Below are positions 1 to 5,982 of a DNA stretch of 64,000 nt, in pieces (the stretch's first letter is position 1; every line of letters begins with the position of its first letter). Under the pieces are notes generated by a model. That model was not told the DNA's origin. It ran no database searches and was given only the letters and a program-made list of their open reading frames with translations. Source of the stretch: Halorubrum amylolyticum. GTDB taxonomy: Archaea > Halobacteriota > Halobacteria > Halobacteriales > Haloferacaceae. Where the stretch lies: assembly GCF_004114995.1 (NCBI RefSeq), contig NZ_SDJP01000018.1, positions 1 to 64,000 of the forward strand, written 5' to 3'. The translations under genes were made by a program, and so were the position numbers.

Positions 1-63
1 CGTTGACCGAAGCTACGTTTTGCAGGGCGTTGGAGCTGGTGGACACAGTTTCCAAACCCTGCA

Positions 64-84
64 GCCTCCCTTGGGAGGCTTTCT
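64..84 (+). terminator. terminator-like hairpin
   Basis: A perfect 7-bp stem (64-70 with 73-79, 2-nt loop) is followed by a short T-rich run at 80-84. A second inverted repeat (21-27 with 57-63) lies just before it. The pair looks like the end of a transcript entering from the left edge, but no coding frame to its left can be recognised. Confidence 0.4.
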
Positions 85-200
85 ATGACAGGCTCCGTAG
101 AGATTACAGCGGTAGCGAGGCGAAAGCCCACCCCGTAAACAGTAGTTGCTGAAGTGGCGAAGTTTCGATTCGAATCGCTATACGCGGAACAGACGCAATA

Positions 201-220
201 CCACGGCCTTCAGGCCGTGG
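201..220. repeat. 20-bp palindrome, transposon-end-like
   Basis: Bases 201-209 pair perfectly with 212-220 around a 2-nt loop. Subterminal hairpins of this size are typical of IS200/IS605 elements in haloarchaea. No transposase frame is present, so this is at most a remnant. The stretch from 1 to about 690 has no convincing gene, only this palindrome, the hairpins at 21-84, the inverted repeat at 493-526 and the end-like hairpin at 665-699. Confidence 0.4.
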
Positions 221-492
221 ATACGCGCTGTCACTCCGTGTAACAGACCACCGCTCAACCGTCTTCCCCGAGTTTCCCACGATGACATTTAAGTGACAGG
301 GCGCCAAACCAGAGAGTAGGAATCGGTCGGAACGGAGCGGATTCCGAATCGTCCTTCGGAGGCGGCCTGTCCGCCCACGTAACGAGGCAATATCCGAAAG
401 GGTAGTCGGTGAACGCATATTCCAGAAGAGTGTGTCTGTGTCGACTGCTCAAAGCGAGTACCACGATACCCCCGACTCTGCCGACGCCTGCT

Positions 493-526
493 GGCGTCCC
501 GCTGGCAAAAATAACATCGGGACGCC
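493..526. repeat. inverted repeat in structured noncoding region
   Basis: Nine bases at 493-501 are the exact reverse complement of 518-526, with an A-rich 16-nt loop. An overlapping pair (488-496 with 567-575) could form a competing stem. A TATA-like stretch follows at about 527-533. The region is noncoding by eye and could be folded RNA or decayed transposon sequence. Confidence 0.35.
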
Positions 527-619
527 ATATATACGGTCGAAGATAGGGGTAACGGCGGCTTGGCACCGCCAGCAGTCCACCAGCCCGACGCTGTGGGACT
601 ACCCGTGCCCGAAAGAGCT

Positions 620-699
620 GGTAGTCCGGTGACTGGACTACAAACCTGAAACTCCCACCGCTCGGGATTCCTCCGTGTTTACGCGGAGGAGGATGTCAA
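620..699 (+). mobile_element. orphan right end of an IS605/IS1341-type element
   Basis: The hairpin at 665-699, with a CCTCCG...CGGAGG stem followed by GATGTCAA, matches my recollection of the right end of haloarchaeal IS1341 (TnpB-only) elements, where it forms the 3' part of the guide RNA. No tnpB frame precedes it, so only the end survives. Its last bases contain the nikR stop codon on the opposite strand (696-698), so the element or its remnant abuts the nikR 3' end exactly. A degenerate second copy lies at 2094-2128. The family assignment rests on motif memory and needs a sequence search. Confidence 0.5.
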
Positions 700-1091
700 T
701 CGACGCTGTCTCGAATCACCATCACTTTCACCCTGCGGACGCCGTCAAAATCGCGAAGTCGGTACGTCAGTTCACGGACGCGCTCCGCGGCTCCTCGACA
801 GAACAGCGATTCGAGGCACCACTCGCCCTGATGGGTGTGGCTCGTATTGAGAATGACGTCCTGATACTCGTGTTGCGCGGCGTGGAGTTCCTGGATGACG
901 TCGTGGTGGCGATAGTCGAAGCCGACAAGCGCAACGATCTCGCCGGTTGTCTCTTCGAGGCGAGAGTGGGCCTCGATGAACTCCAGCATCGCTTCTCTTA
1001 CCGCCCTCGACCGATTTTCGATCCCCTCGTCCCGCCATATCCGATCGAACTCTTCGACTACCTCGTCCGGGATGTTGAAACTCGTTCTCAC
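696..1091 (-). CDS. nikR: nickel-responsive transcriptional regulator NikR
   Basis: Protein of 131 aa, the normal NikR length. An N-terminal ribbon-helix-helix (residues 1-45) starts with MRTSFNIPDEVVEEFD and is followed by a C-terminal ACT-like metal-binding domain. The nickel-site residues of the family can be placed at His74, His85, His87 and Cys92; a second cysteine sits at 98. The spacing between His87 and the cysteine is one residue shorter than in E. coli NikR. In the family, nickel-loaded NikR binds operators and represses nickel uptake genes. Here it is divergent from a nickel/cobalt permease, so that gene is the likely target. The stop codon overlaps a transposon-end hairpin. Confidence 0.88.
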   Translation of the reverse strand: MRTSFNIPDEVVEEFDRIWRDEGIENRSRAVREAMLEFIEAHSRLEETTGEIVALVGFDYRHHDVIQELHAAQHEYQDVILNTSHTHQGEWCLESLFCRGAAERVRELTYRLRDFDGVRRVKVMVIRDSVD

Positions 1092-1197
1092 TACCCCGTA
1101 CTGAACCGTGCAGACACAAGAGGCTCGTTATGACGAACCCCCCCATTCGGTATTAACAATCGGTAAAGCAAGCCGGTTCTGAGCACGAAGTGAGTCG
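1092..1197. promoter_or_regulatory. nikR / nickel permease divergent promoter region
   Basis: A 106-bp gap separates two divergent starts. A TATA-like TATTAACA at 1151-1158 could drive the permease. A NikR operator would be expected here by analogy with other nik loci, but I see no long clean inverted repeat and do not assign one. Confidence 0.4.
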
Positions 1198-2058
1198 ATG
1201 TTCCCAAACGAACTGCTCGGTCCGCTCGTCGGTGCGGTCGCACTGGGGGCCATCCACGGTATCGAACCGGGCCACGGCTGGCCAGTTGCCGCCTCGTACG
1301 CGCTCGATCGGGCTAACAAGTGGGCGTACGGGTTCGCAGCGAGCCTCATCATCGGCGTCGGCCACCTCATCAGCAGTGTTGCGATGGTGGGCGCGTTCTT
1401 CTACGCGAGGGGGTACTTCAACCTCACACAGGTCAACGAGCCGATTACGATACTCGGTGGCGTCCAGATCGGGGGGCCGGTCAGTCTCGTGGCCGGCGTC
1501 TTGCTCATCGGCCTCGGCGTCCGCGAGCAGTTCCACGGCCACTCTCACGGAACCCGCGGTGACAACCGCGGCCACGACTCTGGCCACGACCACGACTCTG
1601 ACCACGACCACGACTCTGGCCACGACCACGACTCTGACCACGACCACGACTCTGACCACGACCACGGCCATTCGCACGGCCACGACGACGGTGGACTGAC
1701 TTCCCGTCTGAACGGGGTCGTCCCGTTCGGCGGCGGACACGCTCACTCGCACGACGGCTTCGACGAGGGCGCCGATCGGGGACTCCTCGGTATCGCGTGG
1801 TTCGCGTTCGTCCTCGGGTTCGCACACGAGGAGGAGTTCGAGATCATCGCGCTCTGTGCCGGGTCGAACTACTGCCTCGAACTGATGGGCGCGTACGCCC
1901 TCACGGTCATCGTGGGTATCGTCGGACTGACGATGCTGTTGATCGCGGGCTACCACCACTCCGAGGAGAGGGTCGAGCAGTACACACCGTACCTGTCGAC
2001 GTGTTCCGCCGCCGTCCTCGTCATCATGGGAATCGGGTTCATCAGCGGGCTGTTTTGA
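1198..2058 (+). CDS. NicO/UreH-type nickel-cobalt transporter
   Basis: Membrane protein of 286 aa with about six hydrophobic segments. The HGIEPGHGW motif at residues 20-28 is the HX4-5H-type metal signature of the NicO/RcnA/HoxN-like transporters, and a second polar membrane motif FAHEEEFEI lies at 208-216. Between them is a cytoplasmic-loop-like stretch (113-164) made almost entirely of His, Asp, Ser and Gly, encoded by an 18-bp tandem repeat, probably a metal sensor or buffer. Pairing with nikR argues for nickel, more likely uptake than efflux, though RcnA-type exporters share the fold. The ATG at 1198 is the first in frame after the divergent promoter. Confidence 0.82.
   Translation: MFPNELLGPLVGAVALGAIHGIEPGHGWPVAASYALDRANKWAYGFAASLIIGVGHLISSVAMVGAFFYARGYFNLTQVNEPITILGGVQIGGPVSLVAGVLLIGLGVREQFHGHSHGTRGDNRGHDSGHDHDSDHDHDSGHDHDSDHDHDSDHDHGHSHGHDDGGLTSRLNGVVPFGGGHAHSHDGFDEGADRGLLGIAWFAFVLGFAHEEEFEIIALCAGSNYCLELMGAYALTVIVGIVGLTMLLIAGYHHSEERVEQYTPYLSTCSAAVLVIMGIGFISGLF
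1570..1668 (+). repeat. 18-bp tandem repeat encoding a His/Asp-rich loop
   Basis: Four full copies of GRCCACGACCACGACTCT run from 1582 to 1653, flanked by partial copies. Each encodes six residues (Gly/Asp-His-Asp-His-Asp-Ser). Copy number can be expected to vary between strains by slippage. Confidence 0.85.
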
Positions 2059-2093
2059 GCACGGGTCCAGACGCGTGCCGTCTCCGCGACGCC

Positions 2094-2128
2094 GGACTCT
2101 TCCGCGTTCACGGGGAGGGAGATGCCAA
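2094..2128 (+). mobile_element. degenerate second copy of the transposon right-end hairpin
   Basis: Aligned without gaps to 665-699, most positions match, including the framing GG, the CCG...GTT.ACG core and the terminal GATGYCAA. It lies 36 bp beyond the permease stop, so the two copies bracket nikR and the permease in the same orientation. Bases 2059-2415 hold no gene that I can support. Confidence 0.4.
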
Positions 2129-2253
2129 CCTTTGTCGGTCGGATCAGGAGGGATTCGTTCCACCTCGATATCTTCGAAGTCCTTCTCGGAGGGATATGTT
2201 CATGTCGGCAAAGGTAGTCGAGAGAGGGAAGCCGCCGACAGAGCGTACCTTTC

Positions 2254-2288
2254 GTTCGGAATCTCATACTATTTTTATATTTCCGAAC
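2254..2288. promoter_or_regulatory. inverted repeat around an A/T-rich TATA-like core
   Basis: GTTCGGAA (2254-2261) and TTCCGAAC (2281-2288) are exact reverse complements. Between them lies TTTTTATAT, which resembles an archaeal TATA box. It could be the promoter and operator of the coiled-coil gene that starts at 2416, although the distance implies a leader of about 120 nt. Confidence 0.35.
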
Positions 2289-2415
2289 AAAGCCGTGAAA
2301 ACCTGTGGCGTAGATATTCCACGAGATGCGCCCTGAACGTCCGGATCGGACGAGAGCATGCCACTCGTCTGACTGGATTTTATGTGCGTAGACATGATAG
2401 TTGGTATCTAGTCAC

Positions 2416-2796
2416 ATGATCTCTGACCTCCCCGTAGAGAGCGTGAACGGCCAGGAGGAGTGGAACTGGAACGAGCGACAGGCGGATCGAACGCCGCCGA
2501 ACGCACCGGGCGGCGACGCGGACCGACGACGGGCCGACGGAACCGACCGCCCCGTCCCTCCGGATCGGACCGTCGCCGCGCGCCGCGAGGTTCGACGGCT
2601 GGAAGCGGAAATCGGGGCGCTCGAATCGGAACTCGAACAGACCGAGCAACGCCTAGAACACGTCATCGAGCGGTACGAACGAGTTCTCGCCAAGAAGAAC
2701 CAACAGCTCGCCGAGCAGGAGCAGTCGAGCGCGCGGTCTCCCCCGCGCGTCGCGGTCCGATCGGTCTTCTCTCGGTGGCTCCCCGGTAACTGGTGA
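2416..2796 (+). CDS. haloarchaeal coiled-coil protein (DUF7310-like)
   Basis: Soluble protein of 126 aa. Residues 1-50 are acidic and probably disordered; 54-103 form a clear heptad coiled coil (ARREVRRLEAEIGALESELE and onward); the C-terminus is basic and aromatic, ending WLPGNW. It resembles the short haloarchaeal coiled-coil family annotated as DUF7310, with no known function. I chose ATG 2416 over the in-frame TTG at 2401 because nothing upstream looks coding. It converges on the HerA-like gene, with 18 bp between stop codons. Confidence 0.6.
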   Translation: MISDLPVESVNGQEEWNWNERQADRTPPNAPGGDADRRRADGTDRPVPPDRTVAARREVRRLEAEIGALESELEQTEQRLEHVIERYERVLAKKNQQLAEQEQSSARSPPRVAVRSVFSRWLPGNW

Positions 2797-2814
2797 GCTC
2801 TCCGCTGCGGCGCC

Positions 2815-4842
2815 TCACTCCTCGCGAAACGGCCCGCGCTCGGCGAGCCGTCGTGCGGCCTCGCTCAGCCCCGAATCGCTCCGGTCCCCTTCGGAGTCAG
2901 CCGCGGTCTCGTCGTCTCCGTTGGTCTCGCTCCCTTCGGAACCCGTCCGCTCCGGATTCTCGACGAGACCGTCGAGGGCCGACTCCGTGTCGGACGTATC
3001 GGCCTCGTCCTCGGTGTGATCGGCAGCGGAAGCGGCTCCGTCCGGATACCTCGCGGCACCGACGCCGTCGGCGGCGGTCGGGTCGTCCGAGCCGGCGGCT
3101 CCGGTGACTGCCGCCGGATCGGCGTCCGGCGGGTAGCTCCGCTCGGCCGGCGGGACGAACGCGGTCTCGACGGCGCGCACGATCTCGCGAACGCTCTCCT
3201 CGTCGAGCCGGTCGGCGTACGCCTCGCGGATCAGGTCGGGGACGGCGTAGGCGTAGTGGCCGCGGCCGGCGTGGCGGATGAGCCCCGCCCGCCGGATGGA
3301 CCGGTGGCGGCTGTAGGCGTGCCCGGAGTCGCCGTCTCCGCCGGCGTCGATGTGAGCGGCGACGGGGTCGCTGACGCCCTCGCGCCGGTAGTGGCGGAGC
3401 ATCCCCTGTGAGAGTTCCGGGAGCGCCTCGATCCGACTCCGGAGCTCCTCGATGACGGCCTCGCGGGTGCCGAGCTCGACCGCGTCGTCGAACCGGAGCG
3501 CGCTCTCGGCCACGTCGGAGCGCGTGACCGGGTCGACGTCGTCGACGGGGTCGCCGGCGTCTTCCACGGCGCCGGTCGAGGGGTCGGCGTCGTCCGCGGG
3601 GGAATCCGCGTCGACCTCGGCGTCGCCGTCCGCGGCCGAGTCCCCCGCGCCGGTCGGGGTGCCCTCGCCGTTCTCGGTCGCGGCGTCACCGTCGTTCTCG
3701 GTCGCGGCGACCGCCTCGTCGTACGACTTGAGCACGGACTGGCCGCCGTCGTCACCGGACGCCGATCCGCCGCCACCGGTCACGGATCGCCCGCCTCCGC
3801 CACGGTAGGGCGCCTCGGCCTTCCCGAGCAACGCCTGCGCGAACTGGTCGGCCATGTCGCTCAGGTCGCGGGCCTCCTCCAGCTCGCGTTCGAGGTCGGC
3901 GATGCACCGGTCCTTCTTGTCGAGCTTCTGCCGGAGGTCGGCGATCTCGGACTCGCGACGCTCCGTCTCGTCGGAGATCGACTGGAGCTCGCCCACGAGG
4001 TCGCTGGAGACCGACTTCAGTTCGGGGCGTTCGAAGTCGTCGAGCCCGGGCGTCGCGCCCGCATCGAACGTCTCCTTGCGGTGGAACTGAATCCGGCGGA
4101 TCGACTCGTCCCAGTCGGTCATCAGGAAGGCCTCGCCGTCGCCGAGGTCCTCGACGGCGCTCGCGTACTTCGACCCCAAGATTCGCCCCACCACCTTCGT
4201 GTCGTTGTCCCACGTGAGCCGGTGCCAGCAGAGCCAGTCGCACTGAGTGATGAAGTCCTTCTTCACGTCGGCCGGGCGCTGGCTGATGCCCACGATGCCG
4301 AGCCCGTGTTTCCGCCCGCGCTTGCCGACCTTGATCAGCATCTTCCCCGTCTCGTCCATCCCGCCGCCCTCGGGGATGTACTCGTGGCACTCCTCGACGA
4401 CGAGCAGGAAGGGCTTCTTCATGCGCTTCTCCTTCGCGAACAGCTGTTTGACGACCTCCAGAAGGAGCTCGTTGGCGGTCTCCTCTTCGAGGTAGCCGGA
4501 GACGTCGAGGATGATCGGGATGTTCTGTTCCAAGGCGAGCGTCGCGAGCTTCTCGGCGTGTTCGGGGGAGACGACGATGTCGCACTCGTCGTCGGCGCCG
4601 GCGTGGAGGACCTCGTACTCCTCTTTTAAACCGTAATATTCACCATCTACGTCGACGATGAGGAGGCCAAACGCCGAGTTGAGGAGCTTCTCGGCGACGA
4701 CCGAAGCGGTGTTGCTCTTGCCAGAGCCAGACTTTCCAGTTATAAATCCCCGTCCGGTGAGCAGTTCCACTACAGGGAGCGATATTTCCTCGTCTCGTTC
4801 CTGGTCGACGCCGACGGGGATCTGTTGCTGATCGTCAGTCAT
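2815..4842 (-). CDS. HerA-like/DUF87 ATP-binding protein with C-terminal extension
   Basis: Protein of 675 aa. The N-terminal 270 residues are a HerA/FtsK-type motor ATPase: Walker A GKSGSGKS (36-43), a DVDGEY strand (64-69), Walker B LLVVEE (146-151) and a following SQRPADV motif (187-193). Then come a coiled coil (about 277-325), a long acidic low-complexity linker, and a C-terminal domain rich in charged helices. HerA-type ATPases translocate DNA, usually with a nuclease partner, but no nurA lies nearby and this ATPase is not orthologous to canonical HerA as far as I can judge. The first about 230 bp (4620-4842) are much lower in GC (28/60 at 4621-4680) than the rest (44/60 at 4261-4320). 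It overlaps the upstream HNH gene by 8 bp. Confidence 0.75.
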   Translation of the reverse strand: MTDDQQQIPVGVDQERDEEISLPVVELLTGRGFITGKSGSGKSNTASVVAEKLLNSAFGLLIVDVDGEYYGLKEEYEVLHAGADDECDIVVSPEHAEKLATLALEQNIPIILDVSGYLEEETANELLLEVVKQLFAKEKRMKKPFLLVVEECHEYIPEGGGMDETGKMLIKVGKRGRKHGLGIVGISQRPADVKKDFITQCDWLCWHRLTWDNDTKVVGRILGSKYASAVEDLGDGEAFLMTDWDESIRRIQFHRKETFDAGATPGLDDFERPELKSVSSDLVGELQSISDETERRESEIADLRQKLDKKDRCIADLERELEEARDLSDMADQFAQALLGKAEAPYRGGGGRSVTGGGGSASGDDGGQSVLKSYDEAVAATENDGDAATENGEGTPTGAGDSAADGDAEVDADSPADDADPSTGAVEDAGDPVDDVDPVTRSDVAESALRFDDAVELGTREAVIEELRSRIEALPELSQGMLRHYRREGVSDPVAAHIDAGGDGDSGHAYSRHRSIRRAGLIRHAGRGHYAYAVPDLIREAYADRLDEESVREIVRAVETAFVPPAERSYPPDADPAAVTGAAGSDDPTAADGVGAARYPDGAASAADHTEDEADTSDTESALDGLVENPERTGSEGSETNGDDETAADSEGDRSDSGLSEAARRLAERGPFREE

Positions 4843-5794
4843 TTTGTTTGGCGTTCGGCGGCTCGATCGTATTATGACACGAACGGCAGAGCGTTACGAG
4901 ATTGTCTAACGTGTTCGCGTTCTCGGGCGACTGAAACGTCCGGATCGGCTGTCGATGGTGAACGTCTAATCCGATGTCGTTTTGACTGCGATGTTCTGAC
5001 TGGGTGATCCCACACCGCTGACATTCGTAGTTGTCTCGCTGAAGGACTTTCCGCCGTTGCTCTGCCCAGTTGTCGCCGTAGTACTCGTCAACGCCCCCCT
5101 TCCAGCGATGATGTAGTTCTCCGGGCTGTGAGCCGACTGTCCGGGTTTCTATTCCGTGGTCGTGTAGCCAGTCGTGGACGGTAGACGGAGCACAGTCGAG
5201 CTGTTCCGCTATCGCGTACGTACTCATGCCGTCCGTGTGATACATCGATCTGAGCTTCGATTCGCTCTGGAGTTCCGCCGGTGTCTCCGGATTGTACGAC
5301 CGAGTTTCGATACCGTGTCGGTGTATCCAATCCTCTATCGCTTGCCGGCCGCAGCCGAGTTCCGACGCCACCTCGTCCATCGTCAGTTCCGACTCAACGT
5401 ACAACTCACGAAGGGTCTCTTCGTCGTGCCACGGCTGTTCTGTTCGCGTCCGACTCGTGTCGATCCCAAATTTGCGTAGCCGGTTGTGAACGGTCCCCTG
5501 ACTGCAGTCTAACTCGTCCGATATGTCGCTTTCGCTCATTCCGCGTCGACGAAGCGACCGCAGCCGTTCCTCGTCTTCCCACGGCTTGGATTTCTCAATA
5601 TCGTGCTTTTTTAGCCAATTTTCGACCGTTTTGCGGCTACAACCGAGCTTCTCACCGGCCTCTCTCGTTGTGAGGCCCTCATCGATATACAGCGACCGGA
5701 GGCGGTCCGCGTTCCGCCACGGCGTTTCCGAGGTCATCGCAGCCGTATTGCTCGTCCGCGGATGAGCGCGTTGTTCATGCTGGCTACTGCTCAT
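4835..5794 (-). CDS. HNH endonuclease with four tandem helix-turn-helix repeats
   Basis: Protein of 319 aa. Four successive homeodomain-like HTH units of about 43-48 residues lie at 25-67, 71-113, 121-163 and 176-217, each following the pattern ...LRSLY...A.ELGCS..TV..WL..HGIE. A linker with DNWAEQRRKVLQRDNYEC leads into an HNH nuclease domain with Cys258/Cys261, His279-His280 and Cys303/Cys306-His307. This is the build of a sequence-specific DNA cutter: the HTH array reads DNA and the HNH cuts it, as in free-standing homing nucleases. GC is low (26/60 at 5581-5640), which suggests recent transfer. Start ATG 5794 overlaps the stop of a 37-aa ORF (ATGA), and its stop overlaps the HerA-like start. 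The ATG at residue 20 is an alternative start. Confidence 0.72.
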   Translation of the reverse strand: MSSSQHEQRAHPRTSNTAAMTSETPWRNADRLRSLYIDEGLTTREAGEKLGCSRKTVENWLKKHDIEKSKPWEDEERLRSLRRRGMSESDISDELDCSQGTVHNRLRKFGIDTSRTRTEQPWHDEETLRELYVESELTMDEVASELGCGRQAIEDWIHRHGIETRSYNPETPAELQSESKLRSMYHTDGMSTYAIAEQLDCAPSTVHDWLHDHGIETRTVGSQPGELHHRWKGGVDEYYGDNWAEQRRKVLQRDNYECQRCGITQSEHRSQNDIGLDVHHRQPIRTFQSPENANTLDNLVTLCRSCHNTIEPPNAKQND

Positions 5795-5904
5795 GTGATA
5801 TTACATAGCTCTTCAGGCGGACGGAACGCTCGGAACTGTGCCGTCGCGTCGCCCCCGATCCCCTCGCTGACATCCGCGACGTGGATCGCCTCCTGCTCGG
5901 TCAT
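5791..5904 (-). CDS. 37-aa ORF coupled to the HNH gene
   Basis: A short frame beginning MTEQEAIHVADVSEGIGG and ending EELCNIT. Its stop codon overlaps the HNH start (ATGA), and a TATA-like TTTATGG lies 24-30 bases before its ATG, which suits a leaderless transcript. The opening is acidic and gene-like, while the last residues look accidental. It may be the original N-terminus of a gene (possibly of the HerA-like ATPase) cut off by the HNH insertion. No function can be assigned. Confidence 0.4.
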   Translation of the reverse strand: MTEQEAIHVADVSEGIGGDATAQFRAFRPPEELCNIT

Positions 5905-5927
5905 ACACGTGAGAGGTACCGCCCGCC

Positions 5928-5934
5928 CCATAAA
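5928..5934 (-). promoter_or_regulatory. TATA box for the 37-aa ORF-HNH-HerA unit
   Basis: On the minus strand this reads TTTATGG and is centred about 27 nt before the ATG at 5904, the standard spacing for a leaderless haloarchaeal start. Confidence 0.4.
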
Positions 5935-5982
5935 CTATCGGCTCGGGCGCCCGCGTCACCCCGCCGGTCGCGCCGCGCCGCC

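Noticed and set aside
3..152. 49-codon open frame at the left edge, ending at 152
   Set aside because: No start codon is visible, the hairpin at 64-79 lies inside it, and its residues do not match any family I know.
432..632. 66-codon plus-strand frame in the transposon-end region
   Set aside because: It overlaps several inverted repeats and lacks haloarchaeal codon use; more likely noncoding.
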